Shown here piece after piece: positions 45,871-57,503 of a stretch of DNA of 64,000 bases (positions are counted from its first letter, which is position 1; every line of letters starts with the position of its first letter). The notes beneath the pieces were generated by a model that was given only the letters and a program-made list of their open reading frames with translations, was not told the DNA's origin and ran no database searches. The stretch is taken from contig OY754469.1 of the NCBI GenBank assembly GCA_963575645.1, positions 10,930,001-10,994,000 on the forward strand, written 5' to 3'. The DNA comes from Xanthostigma xanthostigma (Eukaryota > Arthropoda > Insecta > Raphidioptera > Raphidiidae). Made by a program: the position numbers and the translations under genes.

Positions 45871-47079
45871 CCTAATATATCAGCTCGCAAAGTTCTTACC
45901 TATGAAACATTCTGTATGTACCTAATAATTAAAAAAGTCATTTAAATTACGTTAAAGAAGAAGCCATACGTTGTATTTAATTAATTCTCAAAGACTGAAT
46001 TTTTTATTTTGCCCAAGTCCAAGGAATATCACTCGCGGCTGTGAGCAGCTGTTCTCGTTTTTCAGAAATAACTGCATTGACAATTTTAAAATTGGTATAC
46101 ATTTCAAACAAATTATATGAAATGAATCTAACTCAAAAACTGTTATAACCTTTGATCGATTTCTTGTAACCTATAGGGTATATGAATATAGTAATCAAAC
46201 AAGAAAGTGACAAAAATAGCTACCGAAGTTTCATCCTCATGTTTTATTAATATGTCTAGTAGAAAATATTAGACAATAAAAAAAACTTTCCCCTCTTGCT
46301 TCTTTATTATTTTAATAATGCATAAATTCCCATGCTGAAGTTTTATCAGAGGTGACTCGTTAAATCATAAAAGCGTTTCCAGTAACACATATTTAAACAT
46401 ATTTTCATTAGGGATTTAGTAAATAGTTAAACACATGAAAATTTTAATTGATATAACGTAGGTACCAATTTCACAAGTAGGTAAGGAATTGTACCAATTT
46501 AGATCAAAATTAACTTTTCAAAGTCGTACAATATTTTTTCGTTTTATATTACACTCTGGCAACTTGTAATTGGTCAACAAAAGTTGCTAGTGCGTGCCTG
46601 GATTTTATCTAATCGCTTTATTTAATTTTATGTTAATTGACATAATTTATTTTACCGACAGTAATTACATACCCAGTAAAAAATGTATTGGCAACGCAAT
46701 TTGTCTCCTAGAATTTTATACACAATCGTTCACATTAGAGGATATTTTAATAATAGGGAGAACTCATCCATGATACATAATTATTAATTATTATGTCCTC
46801 CAAGGCACGCAACGAACAATTCATTAATGTTTAAAGAAGCATTACATTCTTATTTCAAAAAGATCCAAAAATATATGTATTATTGTTAATCGCATTACTT
46901 TTTACATCAAAGTTCCGTAAGAAAATTGACGATGGGGTTGAAAAATCGTACCCGAGATACGGTTAAATATCTAATTGCCTTGAAAACAAAATGCAAAGAA
47001 ATGCCATTTTTCGTATCGTATATCGAGTTTTGACTATCACCACTCGATATAAATTCTAGATCGTCAGTCGAATAAGAAA
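45871..47079. other. Intergenic DNA with an R1 relic
   Basis: At 46485-46560 gtaccaatttagatcaaaat...cttttcaaag...acaatattttttcg matches the left part of repeat R1. Nothing else recognised. Confidence 0.4.
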
Positions 47080-47149
47080 AATACCCGAAAACGATGGAGG
47101 AAGGTTTTGGTTGAGGATCATAAATAAATAAGCTTTACCAATGTTTCGC

Positions 47150-47195
47150 TAGTGGCCAACGTTTCGAAAAATTTATTTTCATCTTCAGGGCCTAT
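47150..47195 (-). ncRNA. Hammerhead-like motif, P2, left arm
   Basis: Minus strand: stem I TAGGCC with GGCC-ac-TA; core CTGAAGA, extra T; stem II GAAAA/TTTTTC; GAAAC; GTT. All conserved core bases are present. Confidence 0.55.
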
Positions 47196-47427
47196 GAACA
47201 TGTATATATGTTTAAAATTTAGATCATAATATTATATCTAACAGTTACAATAAGTTCTTTTTTTTTTAATTAGAGCTACTATATAAATCTATTACATACC
47301 TCAAACTGGTCGAAAGGTGGTAAATTGTTAAAACAACATACATGATCATATTATTATGGGTTAAAAAAATATTAATATGAACATCTTATTATAAAAAACT
47401 ATTAAAATTATTAAATTTTTATAAAAA

Positions 47428-47470
47428 TGTGACGCTGAAGATGAAAATAAATTTTTCGAAACGTTGACCA
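47428..47470 (+). ncRNA. Hammerhead-like motif, P2, right arm
   Basis: Core CTGAAGA, extra T, stem II and GAAACGTT are as in the left arm, but stem I (GTGACG with GACCAC) pairs only partly. Confidence 0.45.
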
Positions 47471-47581
47471 CTAGCGAAACATTGGTAAAGCTTATTTATT
47501 TATATAATCCTCAACCAAAAACCTTCCTTCATCGTAACATTCTATTGGATCAACACTACTTTATGCTGAATACCCGAAAAC

Positions 47582-48110
47582 ATTCAAGTACTGCTCAGGT
47601 AGTTCCAATAGATGAGTTCAAATAAACGGAACTTTTTTGAGAGGGTTGTAAGAAAAAATTTACAAATCCTCACAGATTAAAATGTAATGTTGAAGTAACG
47701 CGCTCTGTCGGTGATGTTTATCTCGTTATGTTGCCCGCAGTTACCACGGTGTATATTATACGTACTTTCTTTTTTTTTACTATAAATTATAAAATATTTT
47801 CACATGCATTTTCATACGCGGTGCTGTATGGGAAAAGTTTAACGCAATAAAGCAGTGTTGAATTAAAATTATGTTTTATGTGAGTTGTATAAATTACCAC
47901 GGTTACAAATTAAAGGTTGATTAAAATTAACAATCTCTAAAAAGCACATATATACGAGTACATTAAGGCGGTTCTTAATATTAACGCTCGCATTACTTCA
48001 AAATTTTCTAAATTTTATAAAAAAAAGTGACAAAAATTCCAAGTACTTGTTAACTCCCCAAGTACATTAGGAATATTTCCTAAAATAGAAACTAAAAATT
48101 TCTTTCTCTC
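47582..48110. other. Intergenic DNA, no recognised feature
   Basis: Nothing supported. Confidence 0.4.
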
Positions 48111-48113
48111 TAA

Positions 48114-48901
48114 TAGGCCCCACTCACGATCACACTTCATGCAACAGTTCAGTGTTCAAACTTATAGTTCAGTGAAGCATGATAGTGTGTGGCACAAATA
48201 AACACTGAAACCAACACTGAAGTCAAGCATGAACTCATCAAATGCATCTTGATTTTTGAACGACTTCAGTGTTCAGTGTTCAAGTAAACTGTTGTGTGTG
48301 TGGGTGTTTTTCAGTTCAGTTTTTGGAGTTCTGTGTTTTGTACAACCAGAAGCCAAAAATCTCAATGTTGCTGCCTTTCTTGTGCAGAAATAGATTTTCA
48401 CATATTTGTGTCCTGGTTCTTAATAAATAGGATAACTAATTCCAGTAAATAATTGTAAGTTAATTCATTCATTCGTAAATAATTATTGCAATCAAGCGGC
48501 TCAAGATGTAATTCATTAATCAAATAAACATGACTTCTTGAATCACGCATTTCTAACCAATTTTTCACCCATATTCTTCTTTTTTTTTCTTATTTCTCTG
48601 TTTTAAATACAATCCCATAGCTCTGAACAGCCAATCCTCACCATTTAAATTACTCATTTAGTTCTTATTAATGAACTATACTCTATAGTATAATATTATA
48701 GTGTGTATATAATATAATATATCATATGTATCTATACTCGACGAGTGTATGCCAACAACTGAACCAAACTGAACACAAAAAATTTTAAAAACTGAGCAGT
48801 TTGCATGAACTGTGTGTGGTGCCAGTCAGTTTTTCGATTAATCGGTCCAACTTCACTGAACACTGAACTGTGGCATGAAGTTTGATCGTGAGTGGGGCCT
48901 A
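48114..48901. mobile_element. Harbinger-like MITE, 788 bp
   Basis: Ends TAGGCCCCACTCACGATCAC-ACTTCATGC and its complement differ at one position in 29. TAA flanks both sides (48111-48113, 48902-48904), fitting the TWA target of PIF/Harbinger. The phrase TTCAGTGTTCA and its complement recur many times inside. No transposase. Confidence 0.8.
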
Positions 48902-48904
48902 TAA

Positions 48905-49437
48905 GACGAAATCTATAGAATAAAAAATGATATAGACCTGGTCAGGATCTCAACTTCATCGTGCTAATTTTGATGTTACAGTAAATATCCACTCTCATTA
49001 TTTTTTCATAGCACGTCCAAAGAAGTACAAATTAAAAACAGAATTGTTTATAAATTCGAAACTATTTGTTGTTTGGAAAAATATTTTTGATACGAAGAAA
49101 CCATAGATCTAAATCATAGAACTAAAGCTTTTGATATGTCACAGAGTATTATGAGCAGTAGTGTATTAGTAATGATTTTACAACACAAAGTATAAGCAAT
49201 TTTTCCGCTTAAATTTTCTCATACATTTATGCGAGACAGAACAAAGAAAATTTACAGCCGTTTCAACCGTTCCAAGAATTATATGAAGTCAGCAATTCTA
49301 GTTAACAAAGTAAATAACTTTTCACAATGCTACATTGCAGTGTTCATGATATTTCCCATGCAAATATTGAATATATACAGAGTTATTCACAATTCAGATG
49401 TTAAACTAAATCAAACACTGAAGCTGCCATTTTGAGA
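48905..49437. other. Intergenic DNA, no recognised feature
   Basis: Nothing supported. Confidence 0.4.
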
Positions 49438-49936
49438 AAAAAATTGGTTGTCTGTAAAGTCGGTTTACGGACGATAGTTTTACGTGATAACGTCATAAAG
49501 AAACATTGAACCATACTCGTAAAGTGTTGAAAAATAACTTTTTTTATTTTTCCCATTATACGTATACGTTTCCAAACATTTATTTTTACATATTTAAATA
49601 GTAAAATTAGAGTTCTAACCAACTGTAGAAACGGTTTTTAAATATAATGAACCGTTTTTAAAATACACGCAGTTTTAATAAACGGACGGTCGGGTGGTGT
49701 GGATTTTTCACTCCCTGTAAGTATATATACGAGCGAACTGTAGCAGTCTATTGGAAGCTTATGTCTTGTGATCTTTAATAAATAGATTTTTGTAGCTGTC
49801 AAACTTGGGCCGATCGTGCTTCTCTATCGCTTATACTGCCCTCTCGCTTGCACGCACAGGGTCAGGCGGAACGTGACACTTTTTCGTACATGCAGCCGGT
49901 GTTTCATCAATTTATAAGACGTTATCACGTCAAAAA
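49438..49936 (+). mobile_element. MITE family M1, copy 7, interrupted
   Basis: AATTGGTTGTCTGTAAAGTC to GACGTTATCACGTCAAAAAA. The interior from about 49505 to 49795 is foreign to the family and ends near ttgtagctgtcaaacttggg, where the M1 text resumes. Confidence 0.72.
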
Positions 49937-50996
49937 AATATATCAGCCAATTCAACGACTGTACCATTCCAACTCAAAAAACGAGTCATTTTTTACTACC
50001 ACTGTATAGACATGAAAAGTAGCTTTTTTATAAGGGATCGTGCAAAAAAATATTTTTAATACATTTTCAAACGACTTTAAAAGCTACTGAGAACCTGAAG
50101 TTAGTGTCGCTATTTCCAGGAAAATCTTCAATCATTTGCCTTTCACCGGGTACTTAGTTAGCTTTATTTGAGGAGCTATTTTAAAAACGATTCGTTTTTC
50201 ATTTGAACATTTTCTATTATAGGCACGAAGATATGTAAAATAATGACCTTGAATGTGGTCAATATTTTACGTAATTTATGTCTATTAAATTTAATAGCAT
50301 TTCAATCATTTAAAAACACTTTATAACATGTAATTTGTTTAATGGAATTATTGTCATATTGAAATTGAATTTATTACATTTTGTAAAAAAAATATATTAA
50401 AGAGCCGAGAAATGTCAAATAATCGAAATATTAAGCTTTGTTCTCAAGGAGCGTTTGTCTGTTTCATATTATCTAATAATCGCAATCTTTGTAATTTTAT
50501 TTTAAAATGTTAAGCAAGCATGTTGGAATTCACTGATTTACACAGTTTTATGTAGGTATGTATATTTTGTTGCCGTGAATTCAATTAGTGCATCCCGGAA
50601 TATTTTAATTAGATTAACAAACGGGATATGAATGAATACGTATGCACATTTGAAAGAAACGTAGACGCCTGAAAATAAGCGTTATATTTGTATTCATGCA
50701 GGTTTCATTCATAATTTATTTCGTTCTGTTACCAGCAACTTTTTTAGTTCTTACAGACTTGTTACATCCACATTCCTGTTTGACCACATCGTTCTTCGAG
50801 TTTACGGATTATATTATTGGGGATGCCTTGCGCGATCGTGCCAAAAATTCGATATGAGTTTTTTGATCACTTTACGTCGCGAAATCATCTCAATCCAAAA
50901 TAAAGCGGGTCGTATTTCTATTTTTAACAAAGTTATAGTGATTTTGTTTGTTTTATAAAACGCGTTCCACGAGGAGGTTAAAATGACCAGCGTACA
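49937..50996. other. Intergenic DNA, no recognised feature
   Basis: A short piece gtaccattccaactcaaaaa (49969) recalls the end of R1. No gene recognised. Confidence 0.4.
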
Positions 50997-51140
50997 CTCT
51001 AGAGCAAGGGTCGGTAACCTTTTGAGACGGAAGAGCCAAAAGTTACAATTTACAATATTTCCCAGTTTTAAAGAGCCACTATACATTTTCGTTTCAGTAT
51101 TATAGTATTTGCTTATATAGGTATAATAATATATCTATAT

Positions 51141-51781
51141 TCTATACTAATATATAAATCAGAAGAGTTTGTTTTTTTGTTTGTTTGTTTGAACGCGCTT
51201 ATCTCAGAAAGTACTGGTTCGAATTGAAAAAAAATTTTTTTGTTGGATAGCCCATTTATCGAGGAAGGCTATAGTCTATATAATATCACGCTACGACTAA
51301 TAGGAGCGGAAAATCAATGAAAAATGTCGCAGAATGTCAGTCAAAATTTCTCACAATATACTTTTATTTCAGGTGAAATGCCGTAACTGAATATCCCAAT
51401 ATTGGCGGCACACGACACAAGCTCGGTTAGATCAGTCGGTAGAGCGCTCGATTCTTAATCTTAGGGTCGTGGGTTCGAGCCCCACCTTGGACGAATATGT
51501 TTTTAATATTTTTTTTTCTACATTCAATTAAATATTTATTATATTTTATTAATTATACAGTAATTATTGATTTAAAAGAAATAATTATTACTAAAAAAAA
51601 TATTTTTATCAAAAATGGAGGTTTGAGTTTAAAATAAGTAATAAAGCAGGGAACTGCCGAAAACTGCAAGAAATTTGGACCCAACATTCATCTCGGTAAA
51701 CTAAGATGAATGTGCTTACTCATGTCCCTCCCTTCCCCATTCGTTCTTTTTCACCCGGGTGAAACCGGACGGGACCGCTAG
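51141..51781 (+). mobile_element. Lep1-type non-autonomous Helitron, copy C
   Basis: TCTATACTAATATATAAATC to GGGACCGCTAG followed by T. Inserted in the hAT MITE above, hence younger than it. It carries a tRNA-Lys-like insert. Confidence 0.88.
51420..51494 (+). pseudogene. tRNA-Lys(CTT)-derived sequence in Helitron C
   Basis: D-arm gatcagtcggtagagc, anticodon loop TTCTTAA (CTT, Lys) and T-arm gtgggttcgagccccac. The acceptor strands (gctcggt / cttggac) pair poorly. It keeps the ancestral Lys triplet, unlike copies A, B and E. Confidence 0.75.
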
Positions 51782-52073
51782 TATAATATATCCGAGGACG
51801 ACACGTCGCGACGGGAGCAGTGCGAGTGAGACGCGAGTGGAAATGGTTGAAAGATATAGACATGGTACTCAATCATGGATCGATTGGACGACTTTTAAAG
51901 GTTTATATAATAAAATGACTATTTTGTGCGTATGGAACTGGAGAGCCGCAACTTTACATCAAAAGAGCCGCAGATTGCCGACCCCTGCTCTAGAGACTCT
52001 ATACGGACATACCGTGCAAATTTTCTGCATTGGTGACTAATTAGTGAATGTTTTTACGACAAAAATGAAATCA

Positions 52074-52486
52074 TTGGGTGTGTTTGGCCGAAGTAAGTAC
52101 TTACTAAATCTAGTAAGTCACTCACTATACTTACAAAATTTTCGGCCGGAACACAAAATAAGTGCTAACGCAGTAAGCATGGCTTAATATAAGACGCCAT
52201 TTTGCTTATTGTTTATGTAAACAAAACAAACAGGAACAGACCTGTCATTTATCCATTTGCAACTATTTACAAGAATTAAGTTATATTGATAAATTTAGTA
52301 CTGTCAATTATATTCAGTCTATGAGGTTATGTACGGGATATAACGTAAACCAGTGTTTTGAGTTATGTCAAGCCAGTAAGTCTGTCCTGGCCGAAAAGCG
52401 CTACAGTCAGCTTGTAAGATTTTAATTTTTTATGCTAACTGGCTTACTAAGTTTAGTAAATACTTACTTCGGCCAAACACGCCCAA
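52074..52486. mobile_element. 413-bp TIR MITE (GTGTTTGGCCGAAGTAAGTA ends)
   Basis: TTGGGTGTGTTTGGCCGAAG-TAAGTACTTACTAAA and its complement ending CGGCCAAACACGCCCAA. Inner text gtaagtcac/gcttact repeats. A target duplication is not clear, so the superfamily is open (Harbinger is possible). Confidence 0.8.
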
Positions 52487-53297
52487 TGTTGGAAGTATTG
52501 CGTAAGATGCGTTAATTTTAACGGGATTTACGTTGTTATCTGATAGCAACACATTTTGCATCATTTGTGTAAACGTATTAACAATACCAAAGACAATCCA
52601 TTCATTTAACGTGATGTTAGATGCCTTTACATATTAACAAAGACCTCTCTCTCTCTCTGGAACATAATTGACTTAGGACCTACGTGCGGTCTATCTCACG
52701 GATATACATGGTGTCCGTCGAAATTGAGTCTTTTATAAATGAACGGCTCGACACAACTCGGACTAACTTTCACCCAAATATGTAGTTCTTTTCATCTTCA
52801 TCTCCACAGGCCACAGTCTCCATTCTTGCATTTTCTGGGAATTCAAAAACATGTTTTTTACATTCCACTGACATCATGTAGGGAAACTATTGTGAAATCA
52901 GAAAAATAATAAATTAACGTTTTTCAAAAAGAAATGCATTGATCACAAAATAGGTACCTTATTTTTAATTTACAAACTTATATTTTTCTTAAATATACAG
53001 CCAAGATTCTGTTCACTAGATAAAAACTCAATATAGGCACAGAGTGCCGCTTTTCCCAGTTTTGCGTTTTAAATTTCTGTGACCGATATTTTGTGTATTC
53101 AACAGGCAAAGCTTGAGCTTTACGTTTCATAGCACACCGGATATACATATTATATATACTATAGTGTTGCATAGCCGATGCGTGCAGTACACAAATACAG
53201 TGCGTTCAAAACAAAACGGCGTCTTGATCATCCGTTTGTATGTTACTCGTTGCGTGAGAATACACTTAAAATTAATTTTATGTCTGTATATTAATAA
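52487..53297. other. Intergenic DNA, no recognised feature
   Basis: A short (CT)n run at 52647-52658. Nothing else supported. Confidence 0.4.
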
Positions 53298-54073
53298 CTA
53301 GCGGTCCCGTCCGGTTTCACCCGGGTGCAAAAGAACGAATGGGGAAGGAAGGGACATGAGTACGCACATTCATCTTAGTTTACCGAGATGAATGTTGGGT
53401 CCAAATGTTTTGCAGTTTTCGGCAGTTCCCTGCTTTATTACTTATTTTAAACTCAAACCTCCATTTTTGATGAAAATATTTTTTTTTAAGTAATAATTAT
53501 TTCTTTTAAATCAATAATTACTGTATAATTAATAAAATATACTAAATATTTAATTGAAAACACTGTAGGAAAATTATTTTTATATATAGGTACTGTAATA
53601 GTTTTCAAATGAGCTATTATTTAGATTTATTTAATTTTAATTAGTCGTAAATAAAACTAAAATAAATTTAAATGATAGCCTTAGAAAAAGGCAATGTAAA
53701 AATAAAAAAAACAATAAAAACATATTCGTCCAAGGTGGGGCTCGAACCCACGACCCTGAGATTAAGAGTCGAGCGCGCTACCAACTTAGCTAACCGAGAT
53801 TCGGTAGGTGCATCACTAATATTGGAATATTCTGTTACGGCATTTCACCTGAATATAAGTATATGGTGATAAATGTTGACTGACATTCTGCAACATTTAT
53901 CATTGATTTTCCGCTCCCATTAGTCGTAACATGATATTATATAGCCTATAGCCTTCCTCGATAAATGGGCTATCCAACAAAAAAAAAATGTTTTTCAATT
54001 CGAACCAGTAGTTCCTGAGATTAGCGCGTTCAAACAAACAAACAAACTCTTCTGCTTTATATATTAGTATAGA
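53298..54073 (-). mobile_element. Lep1-type non-autonomous Helitron, copy D
   Basis: On the minus strand it runs from TCTATACTAATATATAAAGC to GGGACCGCTAG. Longest of the five (776 bp), with extra AT-rich DNA at 53570-53690. It carries a tRNA-Lys-like insert. Confidence 0.88.
53727..53803 (-). pseudogene. tRNA-Lys(CTT)-derived sequence in Helitron D
   Basis: Minus strand: anticodon loop CTCTTAA (CTT), T-arm gtgggttcgagccccac. D-arm altered (taagttggtagcgcgc). Not a functional tRNA. Confidence 0.75.
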
Positions 54074-54414
54074 TATCTTATGTCGAATTCTTCGTAGGTG
54101 TCGACAGATAGATTTTATATAAATTTATTTTATGAAACATAATGCCTAAAACCGTCCATCGCTGCGTATTGTACAATACTAATAATTTATTATTATCTCT
54201 CGCATCGTTAGTATGTTTCTGAAAGTAGAAAGTTATACAAAGTTTATCAAAATCAAAATTGCATAGCACATAGGGTCTCTGGAGACTAGGGTCTCTTCTT
54301 AGGCACGTGCTTTCTGTGTTTCTCCGTTAATCAGATACCGTAGGGCCAAGTACTTCGGCCCGTACAGCACCGTATGCAGGTTAATCTTGCGAAATCCAAA
54401 TAGTATAAGAAATA

Positions 54415-54566
54415 ATATGATCATGTATATTGATTTAACAATTTACCACCTTTTGACCAGCTTGAAGCCCTGAAGATGAAAATAAATTTTTCGAAACGTT
54501 GGCCACTAGCGTAACATTGGTAAAGCTTATTTATTTATGATCCTCAACCAAAACCTTCCTTCATCG
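54415..54566 (+). mobile_element. Single-core hammerhead-bearing insertion (family P2)
   Basis: A perfect 14-bp repeat TAGTATAAGAAATA flanks it (54401-54414, 54567-54580). At 152 bp it is the simplest member: 5' part atttaccaccttttgaccag, one core, tail tcctcaaccaaaaccttcct-tcatcg. It matches the right arm and inner part of 47093-47568. Confidence 0.85.
54463..54508 (+). ncRNA. Hammerhead-ribozyme-like motif, P2 solo copy
   Basis: GCC (stem I) then CTGAAGA, extra T, stem II GAAAA/TTTTTC, GAAAC, GTT, then GGC (stem I). Core fully conserved; stem I is 3 bp plus possible outer pairing. Confidence 0.52.
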
Positions 54567-54580
54567 TAGTATAAGAAATA

Positions 54581-55055
54581 TTCACTTAATCTAACTGATA
54601 TAAAATTGAACTAAATTTTAAAAAGGTTTGTTGGCCTTGCAGTAAATTGTATGGGTTTATTTTTTTCTACAACAGCTACATGGCTACACATGTTTTGAAT
54701 ATTTAGACGCTTTCAAGCACAATATTATTTTGAATGTCCTCTGAACATTTACTATATAAATACGGTGGTTTAGTTATTGTGAATGAAGTATACCTCGGTT
54801 TGTTTATTACACGTATATATCTATATGTCTTTGCCTATTTAGTATTCTCTACCAATAAGGATGAGAATCTAATCAGCCAAGATGTCCATATGACTCCTAA
54901 ATGTTTGTACAGTTCGCAAAACAGTGGCTCTCAAACAGTATTCACACATCGCGAACTTCGGGTTCTCCTACAAACAACCGCATCGTTGACAAATACGAAA
55001 ATATGTTTCTTAATGTACAGAATTTAATGCCCAGTATTTCTAAAACAAAAATAAA
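54581..55055. other. Intergenic DNA, no recognised feature
   Basis: A 97-codon frame (54734-55027) has no recognisable domain; its upper region is AT-rich and it is probably chance. Confidence 0.35.
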
Positions 55056-55900
55056 AAATTCCAGCCAATTGAGAGACAGGACCATTCCAACCAAAGCATT
55101 GTCAGCTAACTAATTTCTTTCTGTCAGATTTTTGAAATATTACCGAAACTATAACGCTTACAAAAAAAATGTACAAAACTTCATTGATAAGAGCACCAAG
55201 GCAATATTAAATAAAAGGCTTGATTTTTTTTTATATGAAGTTGGACTAAGTCTAAACCAATTCTGAAAATTTTAGGGGGGTTGCCCGATTATTTAAATAA
55301 ATAAATTATTTCAAAAGTAGGCATATTTAACATTGGCTTTATGGTAAAACGGTAGATGGATGATATGTTTTTATTGAATTCTCCAAAACTAGTCGGTGGA
55401 AATAAAAAAAAAAATAAATTTATGAAAACAAAAAAAAAACCGTTGCGATATTTAATCTTTTTAATTAAATATCTTTTTAATTAGTCGGGCACAACGGATT
55501 TTTTTGTTTTCGATAATTTATTAAGGTTTTAACTTTAATTTAAATAGTTTTTTTTTTTTTTATTTCCACGACTAGTTTAGGATAAATCAATGAAAACATA
55601 TCATCCATCTACCGCAATATTTAAAAAAAATCAAGCTTTTTATTTATAGTTGCCTTGGTGCTCGTACTACCTTAAACAGAAAAAAAAACAAAGTTATAGC
55701 ACTTCATAATATCTATATTCCAAAAAAAAAAAAAACAGCAGGGCTCTTCATATCAACATGTCAAACATTTTTCCAAAATTCACTCAGCCGTTCGACCTGT
55801 ATCGTAATCAGAGACAAACAAACAAAAACGAACAGACTTTATTTACAATATGTTTTTTGGATCAAGGGGACTTCAAAGTTTCTTGGTGGAGTTGGAATGA
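55056..55900 (-). repeat. Dispersed repeat R1, diverged copy 3, interrupted
   Basis: Minus strand: the left end ccattccaactccaccaaga, then ccaaaaaacatattgtaaat, atgaagagccctgctg; the right end ggtcctgtctctcaattggc. A 480-bp TIR element splits the middle (55190-55669). Confidence 0.65.
55190..55669. mobile_element. 480-bp long-TIR element inside R1
   Basis: Left AGAGCACCAAGGCAATATTA and right complement of GAGCACCAAGGCAACTATAA; inner arms tagatggatgatatgttttt / aaaacatatcatccatcta and actagtcggtggaaataaaa / tttatttccacgactagt also pair, with the left arm carrying an extra insertion of about 130 bp. No coding. Confidence 0.75.
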
Positions 55901-55902
55901 TA

Positions 55903-56103
55903 AAAAATATTTTAACAAAAAAATTGAAAAGACTTCACACTAAAAAGTAAAAAATAATTGCGTATTGAAATGTTTTGGAGTCGGTGTCAGTCAAAATGAA
56001 ATCTATTCCGAGAACTACACCGACTCCAAAACATTTCAATACGCAATTATTTTTTACTTTTTTGTGTGAAGTCGGTTCAATTTTTTTGTTAAAAATATTT
56101 TAT
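55903..56103. repeat. 201-bp foldback with GAAGTCGG centre-arms
   Basis: attgcgtattgaaatgtttt-ggagtcggtgt pairs with acaccgactccaaaacattt-caatacgcaat around a 26-base loop; outer arms aaaaatattttaacaaaaaa and complement. A motif family with gtcggtt ends continues at 56352-56391. Confidence 0.85.
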
Positions 56104-57503
56104 TTTTCTCTTTTTAGTGTTAATCTAACACTAAAAATCGGTGAACATACATAAAAAACATTATGCGTTTCTTTGAAATTTGAGAGTTTCCCTCGATTTC
56201 TCCGGATTCCACCATCAGATCCTGACTTGGTTCCGATGGGACCACCTCTGAGGTGCACTCTTTCGAATAAAAAAAAAAAAATTGAAAATCGGTCCATAAT
56301 TGACGGAGAAATCGGTGAACATACATAAAAAAAAAATAAAATATATAAAGACGAACACAGAACCTCCTCCTTTTTGTTGAAGTCGGTTAACAAATATACC
56401 TATTTGAGTTGAACGTTTTCAAGAATTTATTTTGGTGTTCATTCAGTATACGTAAATGAGGTAGAAGACAGTAATCTTATTCTTAACTAATCACAAACCT
56501 TAAAGATGCTTCGTTTTCCTTCAGGGTTACCTATATAATAAGATTTTCTATAGAATATCTCCCCAATTTATTTCAAAGCAGCTGTAAGCTCCATGTATTC
56601 ACAAGTATAATTAATAAAATAATGTAACAAATGTATATACGTATGTACGCCGGTATATTATAAAATCCGATTATTACCATTTATCGTGTGGACTATTTCT
56701 ATCTCAGAAAGGTATTAATTAAAATACAAACGATTTCTATGATGGAAATGTCCACTATTGTGTGACTGAAATGAAATAAAGTAACTGCCAATCGTGGTCT
56801 ATGTTTAGGAATGCAATTTTACTTATTCAGGATATAAATTTGTCTGAACGCATTTTTAACCGATTTCAAAAAAAGTCAATGATAGTGTACAGTGTACACT
56901 ATCATTGACTTAGTGAGCGAATATTGGTGTACACTGTACAGCCTAATATTCTCGTCCTATATAGGTATATTTGAGTATGAATATAGGTATAATAATATTC
57001 CATAGCTAAGATATAATATGCGCAATATTGATACAGCAATTTCAATCATTCCTGATACAATAGATCAAAGTGCTGGAAATATATTAATCAAGGGAATAAA
57101 AATGCGTGCGTATTTTAATATAATGCATTGTGTAAACCCTCCATTTCAAGAAAATATTAAGGTTTCTTAATATTAAATTTTATTAAATTGAGATAAAAGA
57201 ATTTTTCATTTGACTTGCAAAATACATCAATACCTAATTGATAATATCACTTCCAATATCGATGCGTTAAATAATATAATTTCTTCATAAGAAAATCATT
57301 TCTAAATCGATCTTGTTCAAAGAATAACTGGCAGATTGAAAAGATATTTTCTTTAACAACACACTTTTTTGTACGTACCTATAATTTCCGCTTAGAAATG
57401 ACATATTTCTAGGCATTTGACTGAATGAAAATTGAACAATTATATGTTAAATACATGTACTATACACAGTTTAAAAAAAAATATTATTTCAATTTATCAA
57501 TTA
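56104..57503. other. Intergenic DNA with a perfect 35-bp palindrome
   Basis: At 56875-56909 GTCAATGATAGTGTACA is followed by one base and its exact complement; tgtacactgtaca recurs at 56931. At 56352-56391 the acagaacctcctcctttttg motif appears. Duplicate cggtgaacatacataaaaaa at 56138 and 56311. No gene. Confidence 0.5.

Larger units (their letters stand above)
47093..47568. mobile_element. Palindromic insertion with two hammerhead-like cores (family P2)
   Basis: A perfect 13-bp repeat AATACCCGAAAAC flanks it (47080-47092, 47569-47581). The arms (gatggaggaaggttttggtt and complement) each carry ctgaagatgaaaataaattt-ttcgaaacgttg, pointing outward, around a centre of about 220 bp. The outer tail catcaacactactttatgctg-like text occurs only on the right. 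Confidence 0.83.
51005..51987. mobile_element. hAT MITE (CAGGGGTCGGCAA-type) hosting a Helitron
   Basis: Ends CAAGGGTCGGTAACCTTTTG and the complement of CAGGGGTCGGCAATCTGCGG; perfect 8-bp duplication CTCTAGAG (50997-51004, 51988-51995). Subterminal gagccaaaag/gagccgca repeats are typical. Removing the Helitron at 51141-51781 leaves about 342 bp. Confidence 0.9.

Noticed and set aside
51420..51494. Functional tRNA-Lys gene
   Set aside because: Acceptor stem mispairs and the sequence is part of a Helitron present in five copies.
54734..55027. 97-aa frame
   Set aside because: Low-complexity hydrophobic text, no domain; probably chance in AT-rich DNA.
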